Positions 35,838 to 52,924 of a DNA stretch of 64,000 nucleotides are shown here, piece after piece. The stretch's first letter is position 1, and each line of letters starts with the position of its first letter. The stretch comes from Begonia masoniana (taxonomy: Eukaryota > Streptophyta > Magnoliopsida > Cucurbitales > Begoniaceae). The notes beneath the pieces were generated by a model that saw only the letters and a list, made by a program, of their open reading frames with translations, made no database searches and was not told the origin of the DNA. The translations under genes and the position numbers were made by a program. Location of the stretch: positions 11,002,621 to 11,066,620 of the forward strand of contig CM039509.1 of assembly GCA_022432975.1 (NCBI GenBank), given 5' to 3'.

Positions 35838-35902
35838 TGCTCTCTGGAAACTCCAGAGAGCAAAACCACAATCTGCTCTCTGGAATCCGATTCCAGAGAG
35901 CA
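35838..35902. repeat. Two adjacent perfect hairpins
   Basis: 35838-35862 has 11-bp arms TGCTCTCTGGA/TCCAGAGAGCA with a 3-base loop. 35874-35902 has 12-bp arms with a 5-base loop and the same stem sequence. The stem was evidently duplicated. Confidence 0.85.
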
Positions 35903-36490
35903 ACAGTTCCTCAAATAACACACTTTAAAATCGACTTCCATACATCTTACTCCGATTAACTTCTCAATTATCACTAATATACAATTCAACCATAATTTAA
36001 CACAATATTTTAAACGCGGTAAAACTTCTTAAAAACAAACGGCGTGGATAGCTCTAAAACTCGAGCATATCCGTACCAATCCTAAAACATTTCAAAACAT
36101 TTTTAACAAAACATTTTTCATACCGTTTACCAAAACATTTAAAATATCAAACGTAAATCTATCACCTATCCAGATTTTCCAAACATCCTATTAAGTTCTA
36201 TCAAGACAAAGTCATCAATAACAACCCAAAAATCCTCAAAACCAACACATACGTCCCCACGGGTCAGGTGAGCATCGACTGCGCCAGCACACCACCGCAA
36301 CCGTCCTTCGTAAACTGCCATCACTCCTCAGGTGGAGGGATCTCGTAGTCACCTGTATCGGGATCACCTACACCATACAGACACCTATGAGATAAAAACC
36401 TCAGTAAGCTCTAGTAAATGCAAATGCATGCTGTGCATGTGACTTTATAAACAATGCTTTGTTTTCTTTACTTTGCTTTGCTTTGCTATA

Positions 36491-36561
36491 AACTGTATAC
36501 CGAAGGGCCATTTAAACTATATACCGAAGGGTCATTTAAACTGTATACCGTAGGGTCATCA
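36491..36561. repeat. 24-bp tandem repeat, three copies
   Basis: Copies start at 36491, 36515 and 36539, each reading AACT(G/A)TATACCG(A/T)AGGG followed by a CATTT-type end. It lies inside the LTR fragment and is preceded by a short CTTTG microsatellite. Confidence 0.85.
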
Positions 36562-37240
36562 TTTCTTTGCATTTACTTTAAAACATCGTGCAGAAATTCG
36601 TTTTCATGACATTGGAAATACGTGATGCATGAACAGATATAAACATGAAATAACAATCAACATACATACCATCAAGACCGAAATAGAATAACCTATAACA
36701 ATTGTAAACCTAACTACCCGACCAAAGCAATTTAAAACAAACAATCCATTGAGATCCTCGACGCTACATCAAAGTACGGTGTAGGCCAATCGGCCAGAGA
36801 AGATCACGAGAACTTACCTCGCGTCCGTTGCAGCTCAAGTTCCGTCCACCGAGCGTTGTTTGTCGAGGCAAACACAACGATCAATCAATATCACGTGTTT
36901 AAATTCATCGTCCGATTCAACAAACTTTAACTAGAAACTTCTAGACTTCCTATGCTCTAAATCAATCATTGAGCTATTTATTCGACAACTTACGCTCGAC
37001 ACCACAAGTCATCAATTTATGAGTTTTTCTCTAAAAAAAAACCCAAAATGCCCAATTTTTTACTTTTCACAAATCGGTTTAACTCGTCCAATACGTCCAA
37101 ATACGTGCAATAGATACCTTACACGGCAACCTATTAGTACGACCCTAATTCGCGTTTTTAAACGAAAGGTTCGACCCTAAGTGTCTAAACGCCACAATAT
37201 CCGAATAAAGCTCTAAGAATGGTAGGCTCATCCCTAAGAA

Positions 37241-40200
37241 CGTCCGATTGAAGAGAAAAGCTTCTAATGCTTCATCAAGCGCATTACTAAGTCTTAGTTA
37301 CGCGTCCATGAAGGTTGTTGGGTCCTCAATACACGTCGTTCTCATCACTTCAAGTTAAAACCTTGAATGTGAAATGGATAACTTAGGTTCTAACCACAAG
37401 TCATGTAACACTCAACCTCATTTGCTTGATACGTTCAACTCTTTTGGAACAAATCGATTGAAGTGAAGTTTCTAATGCTTCATCAAGCGCATTACTAAGT
37501 CTTAGTTACGCGTCCATGAAGGTTGTTGGGTCCTCAATACACGTCGTTCTCATCACTTCAAGTTAAAACCTTGAATGTGAAATGGATAACTTAGGTTCTA
37601 ACCACAAGTCATGTAACACTCAACCTCATTTGCTTGATACGTTCAACTCTTTTGGAACAAATCGATTGAAGTGAAGTTTCTAATGCTTCATCAAGCGCAT
37701 TACTAAGTCTTAGTTACGCGTCCATGAAGGTTGTTGGGTCCTCAATACACGTCGTTCTCATCACTTCAAGTTAAAACCTTGAATGTGAAATGGATAACTT
37801 AGGTTCTAACCACAAGTCATGTAACACTCAACCTCATTTGCTTGATACGTTCAACTCTTTTGGAACAAATCGATTGAAGTGAAGTTTCTAATGCTTCATC
37901 AAGCGCATTACTAAGTCTTAGTTACGCGTCCATGAAGGTTGTTGGGTCCTCAATACACGTCGTTCTCATCACTTCAAGTTAAAACCTTGAATGTGAAATG
38001 GATAACTTAGGTTCTAACCACAAGTCATGTAACACTCAACCTCATTTGCTTGATACGTTCAACTCTTTTGGAACAAATCGATTGAAGTGAAGTTTCTAAT
38101 GCTTCATCAAGCGCATTACTAAGTCTTAGTTACGCGTCCATGAAGGTTGTTGGGTCCTCAATACACGTCGTTCTCATCACTTCAAGTTAAAACCTTGAAT
38201 GTGAAATTGATAACTTAGGTTCAAACCACAAGTCATGTAACACTCAACCTAATGTGGTTGATACTTCAACTCTTTTGGAACAAATAGATTTAAGTGAAGT
38301 TTCTAATGCTTCATCAAGCGCATTACTTAGTCGTATTTACGAGTCCATGAAAGTTGTTGGGTCCTCAATACACGTCGTTCTCATCACTTCAAGTTAAAAC
38401 CTTGAAAGGGAAATGGATAACTTAGGTTCTAACCACAAGTCATGTAAAACTCAACCTCATGTACTTGATACGTTAACACTTTTGGAACAATCGATTGAAG
38501 TGAAGTTTCTAATGCTTCATCAAGCGCATTACTAATACATATTTACGCGTCCATGAAGTTGTTGGGTCCTCAATACAGGTCGTTCTCATCACGTCAAGAT
38601 TAACCTTGAATGTGAAATGGATAACTTAGGTTCTAACCACAAGTCAGGTAACACTCAACCTTATTTGCTAGATACGTTTCAACTCTTTTGGAACAAATCG
38701 ATTGAAGTGAAAGTTGCTAATGCTTCATCAAGCGCATTACTAAGTCTTAGGTTTAAGCGTCCATGAAGGTTGTTGGTCCTCAATACACGTCTTCCTCATC
38801 ATTTCAGTTAAAAGCCTTGATGTGAAATGGATAACTTTAGGTTTCTAACCACAAGTCATGTACACTCAATCTCATTTGCTTGATACGTTCACTCTTTTGT
38901 AACAATCATTGAAGTGAGATGTTATCATTCTTCATCAGCGCATTAGTAAGTCTTAGTTGTTCGTCCATTAAGGTTGTTGGGTTACTCAATACACGTCGTT
39001 CACATCACTGCAAAGTTTAAAACCTTGAAAGTGAAATGGATAACTTAGGTTCTAACCACAAAGTCATGTAACACTCAACTTCATTTGCTGGATACGTTCA
39101 ACTCTTTTGGAACAAATCTATTGAAGTGAAGTGTCTAATGCTTCATCAAGTGCATTACTAAGTTTTAGTTACGCGTCCATGAAGGTTGTTGGGTCCTCAA
39201 TACACGTCGCTCTCATCACTTCAAGTTTAAACCTTGAAATGGAAATGGATAACTTAGTTTGTAACCACAAGTCATGAAACACTTAACCTCATATGCTTGA
39301 TACGTTTAACTCTTTTGGAATAAATCGATTGAAGTTAAGTTCCTAATGCTTCATCAAGCGGATTACTAAGTCTTAGTTACGCGTCCATGAAGGTTGTTGG
39401 GTCCTCAATACACGTCGTTCTCATCCCTTCAAGTTTAAACCTTGAAAGGGAAATGGATAACTTAGGTTCTAACCACAAGTCATGTAACACTAAGCCTCAT
39501 TTGCTTTATACAATTAACTCTTTTAGAACAAAATCGATTAAAGTAAAGTTTCTTATGCTTCATCAAGCCCATTACTCGGTCTTAGTTTCGCGTCCAAAGG
39601 TTGTTGGGTCCTCAATACACGTCGTTCTCATCACTTCAAGTTAAAACCTTGAATGTGAAATGGATAACTTTGGTTCTAACCACAAGTCATGTAACATTCA
39701 ACCTCATTTGCTTGATACGTACAACTCTTTTGGAACGAATCGATTTAAGTGAAGTTTCTTATTCTTCATCAAGTGCATGACTAAGCCTTAATTACGCGTC
39801 CATGACGGTTTTTTGGTCCTCAATACACGTCGTTTTAATCACTTCAAGTTTATACCTTGAATGTGAAATGGATAACTTAGGTTCTAACCACAAGTCATGT
39901 AACACTCAACCTCATTTGCTTTATACGTTCAACACTTTTGGAACAAATCGATTGAAGTGAATTTTCTAATGCTTCATCAAGGGCATTACTAAGTCTTAGT
40001 TGTGCGTCCATGAAGGTTGTTGGGTCCTCAATACACGTCGTTCACATCACTTCAAGTTAAAACCTTGAAAGTGAAATGGATAACTTAGGTTCAAACCACA
40101 AGTCATGTAACACTCAACCTCATTTGCTTGATACGTTCAACTCTTTTGGAACAAATCGATTGAAGTGAATTTTCTAATGCTTCATCAAGCGCATTAGTAA

Positions 40201-43200
40201 TTCTTAGTTGTTCGTCCATGAAGATTCTTGGGTCCTCAATACTCGTCGTTCACATCACTTCAAGTTAAAACCTTGAAAGTGAAATGTATAACTTAGGTTC
40301 TAACCACAAGTCATGTAACACTCAACCTCATTTGCTTGATACGTTCAACTCTTTTGGAACAAATCGATTGAAGTGAAGTTTCTAATGCTTCATCAAGCGC
40401 ATTACTAAGTCTTAGTTGCGCGTCCATGAAGGTTGTTGGGTCCTCAATACACGTCGTTCTCATCACTTCAAGTTAAAACCTTGAATGTGAAATGGATAAC
40501 TTAGGTTCTAACCACAAGTCATGTAACACTCAACCTCATTTGCTTGATACGTTCAACTCTTTTGGAACAAATCGATTGAAGTGAAGTTTCTAATGCTTCA
40601 TCAAGCGCATTACTAAGTCTTAGTTACGCGTCCATGAAGGTTGTTGGGTCCTCAATACACGTCGTTCTCATCACTTCAAGTTAAAACCTTGAATGTGAAA
40701 TGGATAACTTAGGTTCTAACCACAAGTCATGTAACACTCAACCTCATTTGCTTGATACGTTCAACTCTTTTAGAACAAATCGATTAAAGTGAAGTTTCTA
40801 ATGCTTAATCAAGCGCATTACTAAGTTTTAGTTACGCAACCATGAAGGTTGTTTGGTCCTCAATACACGTCGTTCTCATCACTTGAAGTTAAAACCTTGA
40901 ATGTGAAATGGAAAACTTAGGTTCTAACCACAAGTCATGTAACACTCAACTCATTTGCTTGATACGTTCAACTCTTTTGGAACAAATCGATTAAAGTGAA
41001 GTTTCTTATGCTTCATCAAGCGCATTACTAAGTCTTAGTTACGCGTCCATGAAGGTTGTTGGGTCCTCAATACACGTCGTTCTCATCACTTCAAGTTAAA
41101 ACCTTGAAAGTGAAATGGATAACTTAGGTTCTAACCACAAGTCATGTAACACTCAACCTCATTTGCTTGATACGTTCAACTCTTTTGGAACAAATCGATT
41201 GAAGTGAAGTTTCTTATGCTTCATCAAGCGCATTAATAAGTCTTAGTTACGCGTCCATGAAGGCTTATTGTTGGTCGTCAATACACGTCGTTACTCAGTC
41301 ACTTCAAAGTTAAAACATTGAAGGTGAAATGATAACTTAAGGTTCTAAACCACAAGTCATGTAACACTCAACCTCATTTGCTTGATACGATCAACATCTT
41401 TTGGAACAAATCGATTGCAAGTGTAGTTTCTTATGCTTCATCAAGCGCATTAATAAGTCTTAGGTTACGCGTACCATGAAGGTTGTTGGGTCCTCAATAC
41501 ACTCGTTCTCATCACTTAAGTTAAAACCTTGAATGTGAAAGGATAACTTAGGTTCTAACCACAAGTCATGTAACACTCAACCTCATTTGCTTGATACGAT
41601 CAACTCTTTTGGAACAAATCGATGTGAAGTGAAGTTTCTTATGCTTCATGCAAGCGCATTACTAAAGTCTTAGTTACGCGTCCATGAAAGGTTGTTGGGT
41701 CCTCAATACACGTCGTTCTCATCACTTCAATGTTAAAAGCTTGAATTGAAAATGGATAACTTAGGTTCTAACCACAAGTCATGTAACACTCAACTCATTT
41801 GCTTGATACGTTCAACTCTTTTGGAACAAATCGATTGAAGTGAATTTTCTAATGCTTCATCAAGCGCATTAATAAGTCTTAATTACGCGTCCATGAAGGT
41901 TGTTGGGTCCTCAATACACGTCGTTCACATCACTTCAAGTTAAAACCTTGAACGTGAAATTGATAACTTAGGTTCAAACCACAAGTCATGTAACACTCAA
42001 CATCATTTGCTTGATACGTTCAACTCTTTTGGAACAAATAGATTTAAGTGAAGTTTCTAATGCTTCATCAAGCGCATTACTAAGTTTTAGTTACGCGTCC
42101 ATGAAGGTTGTTGGGTCCTCAATACACGTCGTTCTCATCACTTCAAGATTAAACCTTGAAAGTGAAATGGATAACTTAGGTTCTAACCACAAGTCATGTA
42201 ACACTCAACTCATTTGCTTGATACGTTCAACTCTTTTGGAACAAATAGATTGAAGTGAAGTTTCTAATGCTTCATCAAGCGCATTACTAAGTCTTTTTTT
42301 TTCGTTTTTTTTTGGAACAAATCGATTGAAGTGAAGTTTCTAATGCTTCATCAAGCGCATTACTAAGTCTTAATTACGCGTCCATGAAGGTTGTTGGGTC
42401 CTCAATACACGTCGTTCTCATCACTTCAAGTTAAAACCTTGAATGTGAAATGGATAACTTAGGTTCTAACCACAAGTCATGTAACACTCAACCTCATTGC
42501 TTGATACGTTCAACTCTTTTGGAACAAATCGATTGAAGTGAAGTTTCTAATGCTTCATCAAGCGCATTAATAAGTCTTAATTACGCGTCCATGAATGTTG
42601 TTGGGTCCTCAATACACGTCGTTCTCATCACTTCAAGTTAAAACCTTGAATGTGAAATGGATAACTTAGGTTCAAACCACAAGTCATGTAACACTCAACC
42701 TCATTGCTTGATACGATCAACTCTTTTGGAACAAATCGATTGAAGTGAAGTTTCTAATGCTTCATCAAGCGCATTACTAAGTCTTAATTACGCGTCCATG
42801 AAGGTTGTTGGGTCCTCAATACACGTCGTTCTCATCACTTCAAGTTAAAACCTTGAAAGTGAAATGGATAACTTAGGTTCTAACCACAAGTCATGTAACA
42901 CTCAACCTCATTTGCTTGATACGATCAACTCTTTTGGAACAAATCGATTGAAGTGAAGTTTCTAATGCTTCATCAAGCGCATTAATAAGTCTTAATTACG
43001 CGTCCATGAAGGTTGTTGGGTCCTCAATACACGTCGTTCTCATCACTTCAAGTTAAAACCTTGAATGTGAAATGGATAACTTAGGTTCTAACCACAAGTC
43101 ATGTAACACTCAACCTCATTTGCTTGATACGATCAACTCTTTTGGAACAAATCGATTGAAGTGAAGTTTCTTATGCTTCATCAAGCGCATTAATAAGTCT

Positions 43201-46200
43201 TAATTACGCGTCCATGAAGGTTGTTGGGTCCTCAATACACGTCGTTCTCATCACTTCAAGTTAAAACCTTGAATGTGAAATGGATAACTTAGGTTCTAAC
43301 CACAAGTCATGTAACACTCAACCTCATTTGCTTGATACGATCAACTCTTTTGGAACAAATCGATTGAAGTGAAGTTTCTTATGCTTCATCAAGCGCATTA
43401 CTAAGTCTTAGTTTCGCGTCCATGAAGGTTGTTGGGTCCTCAATACACGTCGTTCTCATCACTTCAAGTTAAAACCTTGAATGTGAAATGGATAACTTAG
43501 GTTCTAACCACAAGTCATGTAACACTCAACCTCATTTGCTTGATACGATCAACTCTTTTGGAACAAATCGATTGAAGTGAAGTTTCTTATGCTTCATCAA
43601 GCGCATTACTAAGTCTTAGTTTCGCGTCCATGAAGGTTGTTGGGTCCTCAATACACGTCGTTCTCATCACTTCAAGTTAAAACCTTGAATGTGAAATGGA
43701 TAACTTAGGTTCTAACCACAAGTCATGTAACACTCAACCTCATTTGCTTGATACGTTCAACTCTTTTGGAACAAATCGATTGAAGTGAAGTTTCTTATGC
43801 TTCATCAAGCGCATTAATAAGTCTTAGTTACTGCGTCCATGAAGGTTGTTGGGTCCTTCAATACATGTCGTTTTCTCATCACTTCAAGTTAAAACCTTGA
43901 ATGTGAAATGGATAACTTAGGTTCTAACCACAAGTCTAGTAACACTCAACCTCATTTGCCTTGATACGATCAACTCTTTGTAACAATAGATTGAAGTGAA
44001 GTTTCTTATGCTTCATCAAGCGCATTACTAAGTCTTAGTTGCCGTCCATGAAGGTTGTTGGGTCCTCAATAACGTCGTTCTCATCACTTCAATGTTTAAA
44101 CCTTGAATGCTGAAATGGATAACTTAGTTCTAAACCACAAGTCATGTAAAACTCAACCTCATTTGCTTGATACGTTCAACTCTTTTGGAACAAAATCGAT
44201 TGAAGTGAAGTTTCTTATCTTCATCAAGCGCATTACTAAGTCTTAGTTACGCGTCCATGAAGTTGTTGGGTCCTCAATACACATCGTTCTCATCACTTAA
44301 AGTTAAAACCTTGAATGTGAAATGGATAACTTTGGTTCTAACCACAAGTCATGTAACACTCAACCTCATTTGCTTGATACGATCAACTCTTTTGGAACAA
44401 ATCGATTGAAGTGAAGTTTCTTATGCTTCATCAAGCGCATTACTAAGTCTTAGTTTCGCGTCCATGAAGGTTGTTGGGTCCTCAATACACGTCGTTCTCA
44501 TCACTTCAAGTTAAAACCTTGAATGTGAAATGGATAACTTAGGTTCTAACCACAAGTCATGTAACACTCAACCTCATTTGCTTGATACGATCAACTTTTT
44601 TGGAACAAATCGATTGAAGTGAAGTTTCTTATGCTTCATCAAGCGCATTACTAAGTCTTAGTTACGCGTCCATGAAGGTTGTTGGGTCCTCAATACACGT
44701 CGTTCTCATCACTTCAAGTTAAAACCTTGAATGTGAAATGGATAACTTAGGTTCTAACCACAAGTCATGTAAAACTCAACCTCATTTGCTTGATACGTTC
44801 AACTCTTTTGGAACAAATCGATTGAAGTGAAGTTTCTTATGCTTCATCAAGCGCATTAATAAGTCTTAGTTACGCGTCCATGAAGGTTGTTGGGTCCTCA
44901 ATACACGTCGTTCTCATCACTTCAAGTTAAAACCTTGAATGTGAAATGGATAACTTAGGTTCTAACCACAAGTCATGTAACACTCAACCTCATTTGCTTG
45001 ATACGTTCAACTCTTTTGGAACAAATCGATTGAAGTGAAGTTTCTTATGCTTCATCAAGCGCATTACTAAGTCTTAGTTACGCGTCCATGAAGGTTGTTG
45101 GGTCCTCAATACACGTCGTTCTCATCACTTCAAGTTAAAACCTTGAATGTGAAATGGATAACTTAAGTTCTAACCACAAATCATGTAACACTCAACCTCA
45201 TTTGCTTGATACGATCAACTTTTTTGGAACAAATCGATTGAATTGAAGTTTCTAATGCTTCATCAAGCGCATTACTAAGTCTTAGTTTCGCGTCCATGAA
45301 GGTTGTTGGGTCCTCAATACACGTCGTTCTCATCATTTCAAGTTAAAACCTTGAATGTGAAATGGATAACTTAGGTTCTAACCACAAGTCATGTAACACT
45401 CAACCTCATTTGCTTGTTACGATCAACTCTTTTGGACCAAATCGATTGAAGTGAAGTTTCTTATGCTTCATCAAGCGCATTACTAAGTCTTAGTTTCGCG
45501 TCCATGAAGGTTGTTGGGTTCTCAATACACGTCGTTCTCATCACTTCAAGTTAAAACCTTGAATGTGAAATGGATAACTTAGGTTCTAACCACAAGTCAT
45601 GTAACACTCAACCTCATTTGCTTGATACGATCAACTCTTTTGGAACAAATCGATTGAAGTGAAGTTTCTTATGCTTCATCAAGCGCATTAATAAGTCTTA
45701 GTTACGCGTCCATGAAGGTTGTTGGGTCCTCAATACACGTCGTTCTCATCACTTCAAGTTAAAACCTTGAATGTGAAATGGATAACTTAGGTTCTAACCA
45801 CAAGTCATGTAACACTCAACCTCATTTGCTTGATACGTTCAACTCTTTTGGAACAAATCGATTGAAGTGAAGTTTCTTATGCTTCATCAAGCGCATTAAT
45901 AAGTCTTAGTTACGCGTCCATGAAGGTTGTTGGGTCCTCAATACACGTCGTTCTCATCACTTCAAGTTAAAACCTTGAATGTGAAATGGATAACTTAGGT
46001 TCTAACCACAAGTCATGTAACACTCAACCTCATTTGCTTGATACGATCAACTCTTTTGGAACAAATCGATTGAAGTGAAGTTTCTTATGCTTCATCAAGC
46101 GCATTACTAAGTCTTAGTTACGCGTCCATGAAGGTTGTTGGGTCCTCAATACACGTCGTTCTCATCACTTCAAGTTAAAACCTTGAATGTGAAATGGATA

Positions 46201-49200
46201 ACTTAGGTTCTAACCACAAGTCATGTAACACTCAACCTCATTTGCTTGATACGTTCAACTCTTTTGGAACAAATCGATTGAAGTGAAGTTTCTTATGCTT
46301 CATCAAGCGCATTAATAAGTCTTAGTTACGCGTCCATGAAGGTTGTTGGGTCCTCAATACACGTCGTTCTCATCACTTCAAGTTAAAACCTTGAATGTGA
46401 AATGGATAACTTAGGTTCTAACCACAAGTCATGTAACACACAACCTCATTTGCTTGATACGATCAACTCTTTTGGAACAAATCTATTGAAGTGAAGTTTC
46501 TTATGCTTCATAAAGCGCATTACTAAGTCTTAGTTTCGCGTCCATGAAGGTTGTTGGGTCCTCAATACACGTCGTTCTCATCACTTCAAGTTAAAACCTT
46601 GAATGTGAAATGGATAACTTAGGTTCTAACCACAAGTCATGTAACACTCAACCTCATTTGCTTGATACGATCAACTCTTTTGGAACAAATCGATTGAAGT
46701 GAAGTTTCTTATGCTTCATCAAGCGCATTACTAAGTCTTAGTTACGCGTCCATGAAGGTTGTTGGGTCCTCAATACACGTCGTTCTCATCACTTCAAGTT
46801 AAAACCTTGAATGTGAAATGGATAACTTAGGTTCTAACCACAAGTCATGTAACACTCAACCTCATTTGCTTGATACGATCAACTCTTTTGGAACAAATCG
46901 ATTGAAGTGAAGTTTCTTATGCTTCATCAAGCGCATTACTAAGTCTTAGTTACGCGTCCATGAAGGTTGTTGGGTCCTCAATACACGTCGTTCTCATCAC
47001 TTCAAGTTAAAACCTTGAATGTGAAATGGATAACTTAGGTTCTAACCACAAGTCATGTAACACTCAACCTCATTTGCTTGATACGATCAACTCTTTTGGA
47101 ACAAATCGATTGAAGTGAAGTTTCTTATGCTTCATCAAGCGCATTACTAAGTCTTAGTTACGCGTCCATGAAGGTTGTTGGGTCCTCAATACACGTCGTT
47201 CTCATCACTTCAAGTTAAAACCTTGAATGTGAAATGGATAACTTAGGTTCTAACCACAAGTCATGTAACACTCAACCTCATTTGCTTGATACGATCAACT
47301 CTTTTGGAACAAATCGATTGAAGTGAAGTTTCTTATGCTTCATCAAGCGCATTACTAAGTCTTAGTTACGCGTCCATGAAGGTTGTTGGGTCCTCAATAC
47401 ACGTCGTTCTCATCACTTCAAGTTAAAACCTTGAATGTGAAATGGATAACTTAGGTTCTAACCACAAGTCATGTAACACTCAACCTCATTTGCTTGATAC
47501 GTTCAACTCTTTTGGAACAAATCGATTGAAGTGAAGTTTCTTATGCTTCATCAAGCGCATTACTAAGTCTTAGTTACGCGTCCATGAAGGTTGTTGGGTC
47601 CTCAATACACGTCGTTCTCATCACTTCAAGTTAAAACCTTGAATGTGAAATGGATAACTTAGGTTCTAACCACAAGTCATGTAACACTCAACCTCATTTG
47701 CTTGATACGATCAACTCTTTTGGAACAAATCGATTGAAGTGAAGTTTCTTATGCTTCATCAAGCGCATTACTAAGTCTTAGTTACGCGTCCATGAAGGTT
47801 GTTGGGTCCTCAATACACGTCGTTCTCATCACTTCAAGTTAAAACCTTGAATGTGAAATGGATAACTTAGGTTCTAACCACAAGTCATGTAACACTCAAC
47901 CTCATTTGCTTGATACGATCAACTCTTTTGGAACAAATCGATTGAAGTGAAGTTTCTTATGCTTCATCAAGCGCATTACTAAGTCTTAGTTACGCGTCCA
48001 TGAAGGTTGTTGGGTCCTCAATACACGTCGTTCTCATCACTTCAAGTTAAAACCTTGAATGTGAAATGGATAACTTAGGTTCTAACCACAAGTCATGTAA
48101 CACTCAACCTCATTTGCTTGATACGATCAACTCTTTTGGAACAAATCGATTGAAGTGAAGTTTCTTATGCTTCATCAAGCGCATTACTAAGTCTTAGTTA
48201 CGCGTCCATGAAGGTTGTTGGGTCCTCAATACACGTCGTTCTCATCACTTCAAGTTAAAACCTTGAATGTGAAATGGATAACTTAGGTTCTAACCACAAG
48301 TCATGTAACACTCAACCTCATTTGCTTGATACGATCAACTCTTTTGGAACAAATCGATTGAAGTGAAGTTTCTTATGCTTCATCAAGCGCATTACTAAGT
48401 CTTAGTTACGCGTCCATGAAGGTTGTTGGGTCCTCAATACACGTCGTTCTCATCACTTCAAGTTAAAACCTTGAATGTGAAATGGATAACTTAGGTTCTA
48501 ACCACAAGTCATGTAACACTCAACCTCATTTGCTTGATACGATCAACTCTTTTGGAACAAATCGATTGAAGTGAAGTTTCTTATGCTTCATCAAGCGCAT
48601 TACTAAGTCTTAGTTACGCGTCCATGAAGGTTGTTGGGTCCTCAATACACGTCGTTCTCATCACTTCAAGTTAAAACCTTGAATGTGAAATGGATAACTT
48701 AGGTTCTAACCACAAGTCATGTAACACTCAACCTCATTTGCTTGATACGATCAACTCTTTTGGAACAAATCGATTGAAGTGAAGTTTCTTATGCTTCATC
48801 AAGCGCATTACTAAGTCTTAGTTACGCGTCCATGAAGGTTGTTGGGTCCTCAATACACGTCGTTCTCATCACTTCAAGTTAAAACCTTGAATGTGAAATG
48901 GATAACTTAGGTTCTAACCACAAGTCATGTAACACTCAACCTCATTTGCTTGATACGATCAACTCTTTTGGAACAAATCGATTGAAGTGAAGTTTCTTAT
49001 GCTTCATCAAGCGCATTACTAAGTCTTAGTTACGCGTCCATGAAGGTTGTTGGGTCCTCAATACACGTCGTTCTCATCACTTCAAGTTAAAACCTTGAAT
49101 GTGAAATGGATAACTTAGGTTCTAACCACAAGTCATGTAACACTCAACCTCATTTGCTTGATACGATCAACTCTTTTGGAACAAATCGATTGAAGTGAAG

Positions 49201-49960
49201 TTTCTTATGCTTCATCAAGCGCATTACTAAGTCTTAGTTACGCGTCCATGAAGGTTGTTGGGTCCTCAATACACGTCGTTCTCATCACTTCAAGTTAAAA
49301 CCTTGAATGTGAAATGGATAACTTAGGTTCTAACCACAAGTCATGTAACACTCAACCTCATTTGCTTGATACGATCAACTCTTTTGGAACAAATCGATTG
49401 AAGTGAAGTTTCTTATGCTTCATCAAGCGCATTACTAAGTCTTAGTTTCGCGTCCATGAAGGTTGTTGGGTCCTCAATACACGTCGTTCTCATCACTTCA
49501 AGTTAAAACCTTGAATGTGAAATGGATAACTTAGGTTCTAACCACAAGTCATGTAACACTCAACCTCATTTGCTTGATACGATCAACTCTTTTGGAACAA
49601 ATCGATTGAAGTGAAGTTTCTTATGCTTCATCAAGCGCATTACTAAGTCTTAGTTACGCGTCCATGAAGGTTGTTGGGTCCTCAATACACGTCGTTCTCA
49701 TCACTTCAAGTTAAAACCTTGAATGTGAAATGGATAACTTAGGTTCTAACCACAAGTCATGTAACACTCAACCTCATTTGCTTGATACGATCAACTCTTT
49801 TGGAACAAATCGATTGAAGTGAAGTTTCTTATACTTCATCAAGCGCATTACTAAGTCTTAGTTACGAGTCCCTGAAGGTTGTTGGGTCCTCAATACACGG
49901 CGTTCTCATCACTTCAAGTTAAAGCCTTAAATGTGAAATGGATAACTTAGGTTCAACCAA
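37241..49960 (+). repeat. Satellite array 2, 208-bp monomer
   Basis: About 61 units in the same orientation as array 1. Units at 37260-38190 are essentially identical to each other, 38200-41800 is diverged and indel-rich, and 42320 onward is highly uniform. At about 46680-49850 some fifteen units differ only at isolated positions. Two subfamilies are visible: GTTCAAC with TCTAATGC, and GATCAAC with TCTTATGC. The last unit before the right edge (49831-49960) is diverged again. The array breaks off after GATAACTTAGGTTC at about 49954, with a possible few bases of continued similarity. Confidence 0.97.
42293..42313. repeat. T-rich interruption in a satellite unit
   Basis: Two T runs separated by CG replace most of one monomer, joining ACTAAGTCTT directly to TTTTGGAAC. 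Probably a deletion with filler, or a local assembly error. Confidence 0.7.
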
Positions 49961-52771
<2,811 letters not shown>

Positions 52772-52790
52772 TTTGGTAATCACAGCAACC
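52772..52790 (+). other. Degraded primer-binding site
   Basis: TTTGGTAATCACAGCAACC resembles the tRNA-iMet PBS TGGTATCAGAGCA with one inserted A and one substitution. Confidence 0.6.
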
Positions 52791-52924
52791 GTGTTCTAAA
52801 ACGATTCGGCGCTGCCTCCCAGCACAGATTGCCATCTGAGACACTCCAGCAACTGTAAGTATTTACGATTTCCTTAATGTCCCTTAGTTACATGTATCTA
52901 TAACTTATTTTGTTTGGAATCCCA

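Larger units (their letters stand above)
35376..37240 (-). repeat. Ty3/gypsy (chromovirus-type) LTR fragment, antisense
   Basis: On the + strand it begins TGTAACACC, which is the reverse complement of a GGTGTTACA LTR end. Its interior, read on the - strand, has the GAGCTTACTGAGG and CACCTGACCCGTGGGGACG wording common in plant chromovirus LTRs. The right end (near 37240) has no LTR start, so it is truncated. The satellite does not resume in phase: about 66 bp of monomer are missing across it. It contains a cluster of GCAGCGA palindromes, two strong hairpins and a 3 x 24-bp tandem repeat. No internal coding region is present; the overlapping short frames on both strands at 35526-35928 come from the palindromes. 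Confidence 0.6.

Noticed and set aside
35526..35928. Cys/Ser-rich frames on both strands
   Set aside because: The palindromic GCAGCGA cluster opens frames on both strands; no start context or domain supports a gene.
37441..37648. CENP-B box in the satellite monomer
   Set aside because: I did not find a convincing match to the CENP-B box pattern in the consensus unit.
15798..42253. Short frames of 60-85 residues within satellite units
   Set aside because: The same peptides recur with the monomer and arise where indels remove the regular stops; satellite DNA is not coding.
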